This document shows positions 22,816-36,265 of a stretch of DNA of 64,000 bases, piece by piece (within the stretch, counting starts at the first letter, position 1; each line of letters begins with the position of its first letter). The notes under the pieces were generated by a model. It was given only the letters and a program-made list of their open reading frames with translations. It was not told the origin of the DNA and ran no database searches. Made by a program: the position numbers and the translations under genes. The stretch comes from Apostichopus japonicus. Taxonomy: Eukaryota; Echinodermata; Holothuroidea; Aspidochirotida; Stichopodidae. The stretch lies in NCBI RefSeq assembly GCF_037975245.1, contig NC_092574.1, positions 10,019,713 to 10,083,712 on the forward strand, written 5' to 3'.

Positions 22816-24138
22816 CCCAAAATAACTCAAGAGACATCTCTAATTGTTCCCTTCACAAAACTTTCCTCAAGAATCACCCTGGAAAGTATAATTATTTCTT
22901 CAAATGACTTGCCCAAAGCCTTTTATTTTTTGAGATTCGGATGGCAGCCAAAACTGATATGAGACCCATTTTTTGCCTTGGACGACCAAGCTCCTTTAAC
23001 TTGAACTGGAATATTTCTCTTGGCTGTATTTCTCAATGATGCTACCTACGGGTAGCTATTTCATTGGCTTTGACAGTTTCTAATTAGCAGTAATGAATAC
23101 ATCTGGGAGCATTATTTGTCGGTCGTTGCGGTTAGTAATTACATTGCTAGGATTGTTGGAGGAGGCCACTTGCACAGATGGTGCAGAAGATATGCATGGG
23201 TTGAGATGACTTAACGTACAACTGTCACAAGATTGAGTGAAACATATATATATAGATATACACACGCGTCCATAATATCTGAACTTTAAAATATCTAAAA
23301 ATATACTCATGAAGAAATGTACTCATGAAGGAAGCTCAGCTGTGTAATTAAAGAAACTGGGTTTTATACTATATATGTGCCACTCCAATACAACAGTAAT
23401 GTTGGATGTAAAGGCACTTTGTCCAGGGTTCAATTGAGAACACATGTTGGGCAAATATGTACCCAGCTATTTATTTACAGAGTTACTCAGCTGGGATATA
23501 CACACTCACAGCTACTGATTTTAAGCATTGCCACTTGATGTGAGTTAGATTACATAATAATTAATTCTTCAAAAACGGTCGGTCATAATGATTATACAAA
23601 ATCATGCAGTCCTGGGCAAAAGGGGGATGGGGAGGGTGGGAGGGGGGGGAATTAAGGTGAGCTATGGCCCTGGGGCCCTGGGTCAATTAGGAGGCCTGGG
23701 ATGATAATTTGGCTTAAATAATAATTTATTCCCATCATCAATATACAAGTTTAATGAAAAATGAAGATTTCAAGAAGTTGAAATCTCGGTGCCATTTTAT
23801 TGCCCCTTGGCCCGACCAGGTTGTTGATGCCATTCACTCTGTTTTTAAGTTAATGCTGTGTTAATTTCACAGTTTGTGCCACCCATATTCTACACTGATG
23901 TGGAAAAAAAACTGAAGCCATATGGTATACATTTAAAAGTACAAAGTGGGCAGTAATGGATTCAGAGTTTACTCAGCTGGAATATTATGACATACATAGT
24001 GCTCGCTCGATGTGAATAATTTCATAAATTGTGCTCAAAACATTTTCAGGGAGTAGTGATTATAAAATCAGGATCGGTTCAGCTTATATTAAGTCATGCA
24101 GTACAGTGTCAATAAATTCAAAATGGTCTTCATTCCAG
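22816..24138. other. 3' part of the putative DIS3 last intron
   Basis: No repeat family was recognised. The stretch ends in a pyrimidine-rich acceptor (gtcttcattccag) for the last coding exon. Confidence 0.45.
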
Positions 24139-24219
24139 GTACCTGGGTTCAGCGTAACTTCTGCATCAACTGCCGAGAAGAATGAGGAACCACCAGCCAA
24201 GCGGGTCAAGCAGAAATGA
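24139..24219 (+). CDS. DIS3: DIS3/RRP44-like exosome ribonuclease, last coding exon
   Basis: Starts after tcttcattccag in phase 0 and ends at TGA (24217-24219), encoding 26 residues. It begins VPGFSV and ends EEPPAKRVKQK. Joined in phase to the 8031-8153 exon it gives ...GLVEPQ-VPGFSV.... This parallels the vertebrate DIS3 terminus, where 'VEPQIPG' is followed by a short polar stretch and a terminal Lys-rich tail that may act as a nuclear localisation signal. The intron to the previous coding exon would be 15,985 bp. The short exon alone would not be diagnostic; the match of both exons and their phase makes the call. Confidence 0.75.
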   Translation, partial: VPGFSVTSASTAEKNEEPPAKRVKQK

Positions 24220-25042
24220 GGATGACACAGGAGGGAGGGGGGCATGATAGGTACAGCACTTCATCACCCAGGTATCTACAAGGCTCAAGCTTGATGGGAC
24301 AACTGAAAAATGAGGAAGCCGCAGTTATTCCAGCTGCTTAAACCAAACACAGTTATTGACCGTAAAGGGATATTGAGATGAGTAAACGATGTCATTTTCT
24401 AATTTTAGTATCGAATCCTTTAACGCTTTCTTTTGATTTTCTCTTTTATTTTTATGATATCGAAAGCAGGTAAAAGGTCACCTGAGTGCAATTTGCTCAG
24501 AAGAGCCTTTAACTTTGTGCTCGGTTTGCAGTTTTATCGAAACCTATGGAGTTTTTGATACCGATGGAAGGATAATATTAAGGAAACTCAATTCACGTTT
24601 CGTCAATCGGACACGTTTCATACCGTAGGTTTATTGACCACATTTGAAACCAAATTGGAAAAAGGCAAAACTTTTGGTTGCTTATCACCCACCACCCTCC
24701 ATGAGCTTGGAGATACCAAACTTAAACAAAAATAGATGCTATGATCCATTCAAAGGAGAGTATCACTGGCCCATGGCCCACCAGTGTTCTATTTTATCAA
24801 ACCTTAACATGCCTCTCCTACAATCTACATATTTTGGTCATAGGTTGTTTATCTTTCTACATTTTTACTGACAACCAAATCAATTTGCCGTTCTGCCAAC
24901 CAAAGAGTAGGACCTAGTTGTCCGAGGGACAACCACGAAAAGAAAAAAATCCTGAAACATTTTCCCTGAACATTTCATCTAACATTTAGCAAAATCAATG
25001 CAATGATACTGAAGGCTGCTTTTAAGTCCAATCATCTCCTGC

Positions 25043-25240
25043 TACATATGCATGAATATGCATTAGAAAGACCATTATGATGTAATGTCATCATATATGC
25101 ATGAATATGCATTAGAAAGACCATTATGATGTTATGTCATCATATAAGCATGAATATGCATTATAAAGAACATGATTTCATGTCATCATGTATGCATGAA
25201 TATGCATTAGAAAGAACATTATGATATCATGTCATCAATA
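25043..25240. repeat. four tandem units of about 49 bp
   Basis: Starts of the ATGCATGAATATGCAT motif fall at 25048, 25097, 25146 and 25192. Each unit continues 'tagaaagaccattatgatg..atgtcatcat' with small changes. The last unit is the most diverged and shorter. Confidence 0.85.
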
Positions 25241-27508
25241 TTCATGTTAACGGTTCTTCCATGGTTGCGCTATCAGTCTCACAGCGTTTATGTAGAATAA
25301 GAATGCATCTTCCCAACAACTAGAGACAAAGAATTGATGTCTGTCCGTAATACACATCACAGCAAAATTATTAAAAGAAGGTCGTGATGCAGAAAAGAGA
25401 AAAGTCAATTAAATGGGTTAGAAAAGTCAATTTACTGACCTTAATTGGGCTGTAGAGTTTACCCACAGATTTGTTTGAAAGGGGAAAAAAACCAAGCCTT
25501 TTGTGTCTGACAGATCAATTTGGCTAACTAAACTTTACATTCAATTTGAAAATCATCTCGTATACTTATTGAGACGTCAAAACGCAAGCATCGGTGCACA
25601 CAAATACGACAAGAACAATTATTGAAGCATTAATTTAAATGTCCAGTCTTTATGTAATGTGATGGGTTTAACACAGTTTGTTCTTTTTAAGTGGTTTTCA
25701 TTTGTGAACAAACAGTTCCAATCCCCAGAGAGACAGAGTCAAGGTAGCCGCTTGAAAGTTCTTAAGCTTTTCCTCTTTTCCGATTTCTTCTGGTATGCTT
25801 CCTTCATCAAGGCTACCATCAATCCATGCACAATTCCTGTAATTTGAGGGAGGGGGGGGGGGGGTGGAGGGGAGTTGCAGTTTACTCATTCATAGAAGCC
25901 TTGATAAATCTCAAACCAATTTAATTTTTGCTTGACAGCTGATGATGGTTTGGTTTTATGTATGTCTCGTCTTAGGTTTAAAGGTCGTTCTTTTTTGTTG
26001 TTTTATTTGCAGTTATTTCTTTTTACTTCTGCATCCTGTTTTTCCTACCCCCCCTTTCTTCTCTCCCTTTCCACTCCCATCGCCACCCCTCTATCTCCCT
26101 CTCTTCATAATCACGCTGCTAATATAAATCATAAACAGTTGATAGGTAGATCAAATATTACAATCATATGCATATCACCATGGCAACTTAAAGTGTGATT
26201 TTAAATTATCATTTCAAATGGAACAGAGTAATACACAGTATAATGAAACACAAGAAAAAACTTCGGGAAGAAATACTTTTTTTAAATTTTCACTAAAAAT
26301 GCTAATTGCAATCTTTAAAGTGGTTTTGATCATCTTTCACGAAATGAATACTTGCAGGATTAAAAAAACATCAAAATTTGATAGCGTTTAAAGAGTGAGT
26401 TGCTTTATTGTATCTTCGATGCTTGGAAGAATGAGAATTTGTGGGAAGGCCACGTCTCTCTAGCTGAAATTGTTTTCCAAATCATGTGCCCTAAATATAT
26501 TCTGCTAATGATGCCATCACCATTTGTATCTATTAAGAGAGGTTGATTTAATTATGTGTATTCTTCAGGCTAGAGGTTTACACTAACACAAACATCATTT
26601 GATAATGTTCACTGGTACGCAGCCCTTGTAGATCGTCTAGGTATTGTCCAAATACCCCCTCCCCCCACTCCCCCCCTGCCCCCAAATTCTTGTATGATTC
26701 CCAGTGTTTGATAAAAATCCGAGACGAATGAAATGTTTCATTGACATGTAAGGCCTCACATGATGACAAGAAACGAGGTTTAACAAGTCCGCTCACAGAC
26801 GTTGTTTAGATCATAGGTCTCTCCATCGTTGTCGTATTCAGAGGAATTTTCAATCACTTTTAAGAGGTCCTCTGTGAATCAGCTCTTTCCTAGAATCTTG
26901 CCGAGCAGTTAGGAAGGAAGAACGACACAATTGAATATAAATACATTTTACCTTAGTTTATGTTTTGTCACAGTATGACTCATAGCTGTGTCATGTGTAT
27001 TGCTTAAAACCACATTTACCATCCAAGTCCTTATTTTCAGTGTCTGCATAATCAGTGATAAAAAATCCCACCAGAACAACAGATGACATTCAAAGTGACA
27101 TTGTTACTTAATATGTGCTTTCAACATTTTTAAAGGGAGCTTTATTAACTTTGAGGCTCACTTTGAGGTTAATTTTGATATGCTGGAGCAGGTGTAAATT
27201 TACATCAAAGCCCCCTCTTAACAGCTTTTTGGAATTCAGCTCTCTACCATCTTTTTCAGCCATCAAGTACCAACTTGTTCAAGATTTGTAATTGAGTTCA
27301 ACATAATGTACAATAACTAGCTGAAAAGGTTATCTCTTAGTCGCTCAGAAACATCAACCTGACAAAACAAAAACAACTGCTAAAGGGTCTTACAATCACT
27401 TTTAGATTCATTATTTTTCTAACCATTAAATTTATTCCCAGACAGTTGAGTAATATGATTACTGGTTGTTTCACAAAGCGATGAAAAGATGCCCAAAAGA
27501 GCTTGGAA

Positions 27509-27562
27509 GTAAGGAGGGAGGGGAGGGGAGCGGAGGGGAGGGGAAGGGGAGGGGAGGGGAGA
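27509..27562 (+). repeat. G-rich simple repeat, G-quadruplex prone
   Basis: Consecutive GGGGA/GGGAG units with eight or more runs of at least three G. Such spacing permits intramolecular G-quadruplex folding on the plus strand. Confidence 0.75.
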
Positions 27563-27850
27563 AGTTAACTAATTCCTTTATGGAGTTTCTTCGAAATCAT
27601 CATTCCAAGGTAAATATTTGGCTTAATGCTAGCTTGATATGCCAAGATGTTGGTAATTTTCATATTTCTTCTTTCAATGTTTTTTGAATTTTTGTTTTTA
27701 AAGAATGGATCAAGTTTTACACCGTTTTGATATTGTGTCAAGGTTTGGATGCGACATAACTCTGGTATGTGTTTCTATGTATGTTGTATAATGCAATGGA
27801 TACAAACACAAGATGACCTTTGTTTGTAAATAAACTTAACAGAAACAAGA

Positions 27851-28872
27851 ATCTTTTTGTCTTGATGTTTGTCTTTAATGTTTATCTTGTAGTAGTGTAG
27901 TAAGTGAATTTTTGAAATCTAGAACCAGGCATGGATTGACCCATATGACATCTCTCTTCAGACTAACTACTACTTAAATGGGAATATGTTGTCTACCAAC
28001 ACCCTGGGTGGTTACATATCCCCACCCTAAAGAAAGCAAATGTCCAAAAGATGCTAGAGATGTGTTTTTTTTTTTTTTTGTGGTTCCTTTTTTATGACAA
28101 AGATCAACTATTCCACATTTTCAGACAAACACCACCAGGCTCAATCCATTGTCATTTCTAAGCCTTGCAGGTTTGTTTTTCCCTTTTATCAGTATGGGAT
28201 CCACCAGAAGTCCAGGTACATATGCCACTCTTAAATTACTTGCCATTTTCTTTCCTAACTAGGCTCTCAATAAATTTTTAAGTTTTATGTTTGCACTAAT
28301 CTTCGACTATAACCGCCCATTCGTTTTTATCTCCTATTAATCTACTGCAAGATATGCGGTCTAAAAATGAATGCAGAACAGATCTTAAGCCGCAAATATG
28401 ACATAGATGTCTGATCATTCTCTCAAGAGTATATCCAGCCGGTACTAAATTCAAATAACATCCCATTTATTATAGGCTTATAGCACTTCAATTATTTCTC
28501 CCACCCTTGTTAGAATAAGCCAACCCTCTAAAAATTAAATTAATATATGCTTTACAAGATTCATAGACAGATACCTAGGTAAAAGTTGCGACAGATGTAC
28601 TGATTGAATTATGTGATGGAGTCTCTCACAGAACTCGCAGCTCTCTAGACTAAATTGAAATGCGATGCGAACAGGCCGTTTGACTGAACGGCTGTACCCA
28701 GTCTGTGTGTGTATGATATGTGAATTTACAACATACAGTAGTTATCAATCTTAAGGACTTCATGCATACATCCAAAGTGTTCCATATATAGCAAATCTAA
28801 TCATCTCCATTTGAAACCAATTAGCCAGACGACTTTTGCCAGTAATAATCCTGTAACGTTCTTTTGTCTTCA
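27851..28872. other. stretch without recognised gene
   Basis: Nothing recognised apart from a T-run near 28068-28079. Confidence 0.45.
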
Positions 28873-29084
28873 AATTTTCAATTAGGTAAAGATTGTTTCT
28901 AATTGATGGTGGACTGGATTATGTTTGAAGTGACTAGTTGAAAATTGTTTTTGTTTGTGCTCTTTTTGTCATCAGAATTTTCAATTAGCTAAAGATTGTT
29001 TCTAATTGATGGTGGACTGGATTATGTTTGAAGTGACTAGTTGAAAATTGTTTTTGTTTGTGCTCTTTTTGTCATCAGAATTTT
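28873..29084. repeat. 103-bp tandem duplication, two copies
   Basis: 28873-28975 and 28976-29078 differ at a single position I could see (attagGtaaag versus attagCtaaag). The near identity implies recent origin or an assembly duplication. Confidence 0.9.
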
Positions 29085-29478
29085 ACCCGGTTTAGAGAGC
29101 TAGATTAGTCATAGTCATACTATCATCTGGTAATCATCAGACACCGGGAGGGAATGATTGCTCCTCTATCTATATAAGATATCCCGCAGGGGCAGCCTTC
29201 CACCCCCTCCCCCTCCTCTCCTTTTTCATTACAACAAAACAAAATGGTTTTTTTCTAGTCTTACTCCGACTCGGGCTATTCATTGATACCTTACACAGAT
29301 TTACATTATGTATTTTCACACAAAATTTTGTAATAACAGTAGTGACTCTATTCAACTACTTCAGTTTTGTTACTGAGAACATTGGACCAGTTTGCACCTT
29401 TTTGGTGTGGATGATAATCGTAACCTATGCATTCATGTTGGCGTATGTAAGTGTGTATGTGTGTGCGTTTGTGACGCC

Positions 29479-30430
29479 CAGCTTGTAAACACGATAACTC
29501 AAGAGGGGAAGTACCACATCGAGTACAAGAAGCCTATTGTTTTTGGTGGAGGTCAAAGGTCATTTGAGGTCAAATTGTGAAAACCTTGTAAACTTGATAT
29601 CTCAAGAAGGGAAGGTCAGACCAATTTCATATTCGATGTATAAAAGTACAACATTAAGTACAAGAAGCCTATTGTTTTTGGTGGAGGTCAAAGGTCATTT
29701 GGGGTCATCAGGGGTCAAATTGTGAAAACCTTGTAAACACGATATCTTTAGAAGGGAAAGTCAGACCAACTTCATATTCGATGTATAAAAGTACAACATT
29801 AAGTACAAGAAGCCTATTGTTTTTGGTGGAGGTCAAAGGTCATTTGGGGTCACCAGGGGTCAAATTGTGAAAACCTTGTTAACACGAAAGTCAGACCAAC
29901 TTCATTGTTAGTGTGTAGAAGTACCACATTGAGCACTAGAAGCCTGATTATGGTGGAGGTTAAAAGGTCATTTGGGGTCACCAGGGGTCAAATTATGAAA
30001 ACCTTGTAAAAAGATATCTCAAGATGGGAAGGCATGGGCAGACTTCATATTTAGTGTGTAGAAGTACCACATTGAATACAGTCTTTTGTTTTTGGTGGAG
30101 GTCAAGGTTATTTTGGGTCACCAGGGATCAAATTGTGATAACCTCGTAAACGTGATATCTCAAGAAGGGATCATGGACAGACCTCATGCTTGGTGTGTAG
30201 GAGTACCACATTGTGTAAAAGAAGCCTAATGTCTTTGGTGGAGGTCAAAGGTCATTAGGGTCACCAGGGTCAAATTGTCAAAACCTTGTAATCACAATAT
30301 CTCAATACTGGAAGCTTGGCTCTAATATAGTGTGTAGAAGTACCACATTAATTAAAGAAGCCTATTGTTTTTGGTGATCAAGGTCATTTTGGGTCATCAG
30401 AGGTCAAATCGTGAAACCCTCGTCAACATG
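29479..30430 (+). repeat. tandem array of about 7 units of 128-146 bp with DR1 motifs
   Basis: The anchor CAAATTGTGA recurs, with variants, ending near 29580, 29724, 29870, 29998, 30138, 30280 and 30413. Each unit runs through 'aaaccttgtaaacacgatatct', 'agaagtaccacatt', 'agaagcctattgtttttggt' and a GGTCA-rich segment. Four units hold the perfect pair AGGTCAAAGGTCA (29550, 29685, 29830 and 30242). Three units have a damaged pair. Middle and distal units are shorter and more diverged. Confidence 0.85.
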
Positions 30431-32700
30431 TTCACCCTCACTATACATTAAGTCAGATTCATGAAGAAAACTGCTCATGTTACATCATCGAAACCACAAT
30501 GCATTTTTGCATTCTGGTTTTTTTGTTTAATGAAAGTTGGCTAGTTACACTTATCGAGTGTACAAGCCTTGTTATGGTTTGTGAGACTGGTTCTAACTCG
30601 ACATTGACTGCTGCAATATCCTTTTCCTAAGGAAACAGAGGCCAGCTGGAAGTCGCATCTCCTGCAAACTCTGCTGAAGTCGTACAAAGTCCCTCGTTGG
30701 ATCTCAAGAATTAAAACTGAATTAAAAGTAGAAAGTTCATCTTGACCGAGTCTTATTTTGGCGATCAAGCAGCAGTTTCACAAATTGGAACTTTACTTTC
30801 ACAGGTGGAAAGGCATTGTTATTCTGACGGAGGGGTAGGGTGGAGGACGGGTGGGTGGAGGACGAGTGGTTGAGGGGGAAGTGGTTCAATGTGCAAGGGT
30901 TGGTTGGGTGTGTGAAGAGGAAGAACTGCTAGCTCTGTTTTGGTTCTAAAGCCATCGGAGAGGGGAACTGAGGTATTGAATTGTAATATCAAGAAGTTAG
31001 CAAGATTCTGCGTTCAAACTATTATCCATCTCTGCAGTTGTGTAGCATACAACATTGCTATGCACTTAATGCACTTATTTCCGATGACACACTTTTGTAA
31101 ATACCACAAAAGGTACCTACAATTGCTGATTTACAAAAAAAAAAAAAGGAAAATACTGCAAGACAAAACAGGAATCATATTTCACTTTTCCAGCCATTTT
31201 TTTTTCCCCTTTTATTTCTCGTTCTTCGATTTACCGGTATTTAACAAGCACATGTTTCTAGCAATTAAGTGTATACTGGAACTTTTAATGCAATTCCCTA
31301 GAAGTTTAAGAGCTGCTCACGAAAAGCAGTTAGTAACTACTGTGGACGACATTAGTCAGCCTAGCTTAACAAAAGAGCCTGGGCACCGAAGAACTTAATT
31401 GATCCATGTCAACCCCCCCCAATTATCCTTTCATCGAGAGTGTAACCATATGATCATGACATTCTTTCTTTCAAGTAGCACCATGTCCCTTGGTAACGAG
31501 AACATGTAGTACACACATTGTTCACCAAGATTTGGGGGTACCACTCTGTTCCAGACAAACAAAACATGCCTTGGTGTGGAACCATCCCGAACACCGTAGT
31601 AGTGTCCAAGAACCGTCCGACACATTGCACAGAATAACACACAATTTTTAAGAACAGAAGTGTTAACAATTCATAAGAATCTATTCATCGCAGGATCATT
31701 TGGAAATGCTTAGTGTCCTGTAGTCGAGAGACAGAAATTTAACATGCGATATTCCATGATCACAGGACCATTTCAAATGGCACAGACTTAGCAAAGACAA
31801 AAACTATTAATCAAATTATCGAATGAGCTAACTGCAGACACTTTTTCTACGTATGAAGAGTGTAACAGTGAACTATGTTAACATGGTGAAAAGAGAAAAG
31901 TATATATATATGAAAAAGAAAGCAAAAAAGGCACAAATTAGCTCTTTCTTAAGTTGTTGTTTCGCTTGGTTTTTTTTTCCCTTTAAGACTTGGAACCCGA
32001 CCAATTTCGAGCATTCTGATAAAAATGGCTTGCGTATAAGCTACAAATTCGTAAAGCATTAGACCCTAACTTCTATTGAAATGTTGACCAATTTGTTTTG
32101 TTTTGTGTCAACTGAAAGTCACACAGAACAAAACAAAGACCCAGATTTTATCTGAACTCGTACAGACGACCCTTGCGTTTAAAAAACGATAACAAGTACA
32201 AGACCAAAATAACCTTTGAAAAGATTACATGGTTTGGTCTTGGTCATTGTAGTACCCTGGTATACGGTACCCCGGGAAGTCTTGTATGTCAAGGCCCAAA
32301 TATAAATCTGAAGTGCCACAGATATCCAGCACTGTTAGTGTCCAGTACCAAACATAATCTACAAAACCAAAGCCGAGGTGTCGGCCACATTTATCCTCGA
32401 GGAAGTCGGCTACTGATCGACGTAGTTGAAAAAACTTCTCCCTTTGGTAGGTCAAGTCATAGAACAAAACAAGCACCCATTGTGTACACAACACCCAATA
32501 AGCTCAAAGTACTGAAAAACTTTTACCATCTGCCATCCATCTGGTCATTAAGATACATTTAAGTATTTGTTAGCCAGATAACTTGGCACAAATAATTTTC
32601 TGGCTGAACATTATTAGGTTACATGAAACGCCAAGCAGAAAAAGGTAATTTGTGTCTCCCGACGGGGTAAAAAGAACTAAAGGTACAAAAATTTTAAACA
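30431..32700. other. stretch without recognised coding sequence
   Basis: Lies downstream of the beta-thymosin stop on the minus strand, so part of it could be 3' UTR if the proximal poly(A) signal at 32704-32709 is bypassed. No other feature was recognised. Confidence 0.4.
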
Positions 32701-32703
32701 ATA

Positions 32704-32709
32704 TTTATT
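32704..32709 (-). terminator. polyadenylation signal AATAAA, beta-thymosin
   Basis: TTTATT on the plus strand reads AATAAA on the minus strand, 66 bp past the stop codon. Use of this signal would give a very short 3' UTR. Confidence 0.4.
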
Positions 32710-32774
32710 TTTTTTCTAGCAGAAAAACAACGGAACCCTCCTCATAGGCCATGCTACATGGTGACCGCATCCTG

Positions 32775-33887
<1,113 letters not shown>

Positions 33888-34195
33888 TCAAAAGGTGATA
33901 AAATGACTAATTAGAGACAGCAGTAGACTACCAACAATAGATAACATGATCACACTGAAGAGGGGCAGGGGAGTAAAACACAATCTGTACCAACGCATAC
34001 AGCATTGTGCAAAAGTTCTTCCTGTTGTACTGTACAAAGCGCAAAGTTTCCCCCGCAATGTGGTGGGAATGGTGCAAGTAGGGTGGGAGAAGTGAATAAT
34101 TGCCTCCAGATTTAACTTGTATTTTTTGTAATACGGCAATCCCCATTCAGAAGCAATTATGCTATTTTGCCAAGAGTGGAGAAGGGGATCTGTCG

Positions 34196-34604
34196 CCTGT
34201 CGGTGGAGCAGCAGGGGGTCAGTGGGTGGAGCAGAAGAGAGTCAGTGGATGGCGCAGAAGGGGGTCAGTGGATGGCGCAGAAGGGGGTCGGGGATGGAGC
34301 AGAAGGGGGTCATGGGATGGAGCAGAAGTGGGGTCAGGGGATGGAGCAGAAGGGGGTCATGGGATGGAGCATAAGGGGGTCATGGGATGGAGCATAAGGG
34401 GGTCAGGGGTGGAGCATAAGGGGTGGAGCATAAGGGGGTTCAGGGGGTGGAGCATAGGGTGGTCAGGGGGTGGAGCAGAAGGGGGTCAGGGGGTGGAGCA
34501 TAAGGGGTGGAGCATAAGGGGGTTCAGGGGGTGGAGCATAGGGTGGTCAGGGGGTGGAGCAGAAGGGGGTCAGGGGGTGGAGCAGAAGGGGTCAGAGAGC
34601 GGAG
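34196..34604 (+). repeat. G-rich minisatellite, units of about 24 bp
   Basis: Units of the type GGGGGTCAGGGGGTGGAGCA plus 'taag' or 'gaag' are repeated about 17 times with substitutions, and some units are short. It lies in intron 1 of the beta-thymosin gene. A unit length near a multiple of three produces long open frames on both strands that are not genes. Confidence 0.9.
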
Positions 34605-36085
34605 GCCAGAATATTGTACATTGTGCAATGTCCAATCCTGATCAGACCTATATTTGCTATGGGGCATTTCATCTATTTGAACTTGTTGACAGTGCCAAGA
34701 TGAGTTCATAGTACTGTACAGGTGTGTCTTTTGCATAAGAAAAGAGCTATCTACAGTCATCTATAGACTATAATTGATTGGCAAATGTCTACATAGATAT
34801 AGCAAGAATAGAATGCTTCTACGGTTCCCCAGATATGCCATGAACTATGGGCAGACACGCCTTAGATGGTTGCAGTATTCTCTTTGAAGCTGCATACTGC
34901 ACATTAAACATACATGAATATCATTAAACTAATTTACCAGATGTACAGTACTTTCATTTAGTTGCATATATTTGTATCATCCTGAATTTATCTCATATTA
35001 CTAAGGCAAGTTGGCAAGTACTGTACAGAATGTGGAAATGAGGATGGATAATGCTAATACCCTCTTCAAATTGCAATTGTTTTTTATGATGCAGTATTTG
35101 TAAAATGTCTGCCTTAATAATGAAAACCATGTGCAAAAGATGCATTAAATAATTTGATTGCAAATTTAGGCCTACTTTGTAATTGCACATGCCTTGTAAA
35201 TAAAGCAATGTAACATTTGTCTTTGTTCCAAAATTAATACTAAGTCGCAATACTATACAGCTCTTTTACCTTGGTAGAATAATTTTACTATAATATATCT
35301 TATCAGAATGCTATTGCTCACAATATTTGTTCACAGACATTGCCAAATAAAGAAAAAAGTCACAGATGAAAATAATACTGGCTAGGCAAGACTGAAACAA
35401 TAGAAACCTAAAAAATAGAAAAATTACTGCAACAAAGAAATCCTGTCGACTAATACTAGTAACAGAATTTTATTTTAATTCCAGGGTGGCTAGAAGAAAA
35501 TAGCACCGCCCATCATTTCATTGCAAAGTGATCGTTCAAATAAGAACTTAACCAAAAACCAAATAAGAACTTAAACTAAAACTCTTTGTACTTCGTAAAT
35601 ACAATACATATGTGATTACCTATGCCTAGAACTTTACTGCTTCGGTACACACAAAAGGAAGCGAAGGGTACAGTGCAGCCTATTAGCATTGCCACACCCA
35701 AAGGCGGAAGTAAATCGAAATCACTGCAGTTTCAAAAAAGGGACCTAAAAATGGCCGACCGGGAGGCTCATGGGAAGCAAGCAATGGGTGCAAAAGAAGT
35801 ATTTCATTAGAGCCATCAAATATCGACTGATAAAGTGTCGACGAAAAAAGTGAATCAAACCAATCTTCGCTAGCCTTAAAATCAACACATGCCTCACGTT
35901 TTCACAGCTTGTGGAGTGACGGTAAGAAAGAGTGACGTTATGTAAACAAAAGTCAAACAAGAATACTATTTTGTCTGAGCAGTAACATGCTGTTTAGCAT
36001 ATAACGGTTGTCGTAACAATTTTAAGGGAACAAATGATGAAAATATGGCTTGAAATGCCTCTTAAAAATCAATGCGATGAAAATA
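34605..36085. other. remainder of beta-thymosin intron 1
   Basis: No exon or repeat recognised. An open frame at 35622-35810 lacks any motif. Confidence 0.45.
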
Positions 36086-36090
36086 TTTAC

Positions 36091-36185
36091 CTTGTAGAGG
36101 ACTGAGTAGTCCAAGTAAGAACCGATTCAAGTCCGACGGAGGTGGATGAAGTGTGGAGCACGCAGAGACGAACGAAAGCATGTGG
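36091..36185 (-). other. probable non-coding first exon of beta-thymosin
   Basis: On the minus strand the sequence after the TATA box runs to a consensus donor CTACAAG|gtaaat (exon end at 36091). The exact start is inferred as about 30 bp past the TATA box. The intron to exon 2 would be about 2.2 kb. Beta-thymosin genes commonly have a non-coding first exon, which fits. Confidence 0.55.
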
Positions 36186-36265
36186 GAAGGATTTGCAAAT
36201 CTGGGCAGTATATATACTACACATTACATGTCGTATGATGTGCGCAGGTCACAGTGGGCGTGACT
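36186..36265 (-). promoter_or_regulatory. probable core promoter of beta-thymosin
   Basis: A TATATATA-type box lies at 36208-36217 (self-complementary GTATATATAC), with an octamer-like palindrome ATTTGCAAAT at 36191-36200 just downstream. A CACGCCCAC box (minus strand, 36254-36262) lies upstream and resembles KLF/SP-type sites. The position relative to the donor at 36091 suits a TATA promoter. Confidence 0.5.

Larger units (their letters stand above)
24220..27850 (+). other. possible long 3' UTR or intergenic stretch
   Basis: No coding motif was recognised. An AATAAA at 27829-27834 is the first clear canonical polyadenylation hexamer I noticed downstream of the DIS3 stop, which would give a 3' UTR of about 3.6 kb. 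Earlier variant signals could be used instead. A G-run lies at 25848-25864 and a C-rich stretch at about 26656-26692. Confidence 0.3.

Noticed and set aside
34100-34711. 203-codon plus-strand open frame
   Set aside because: It is a by-product of the G-rich minisatellite with a unit near a multiple of three. The composition is repetitive and it sits in a thymosin intron.
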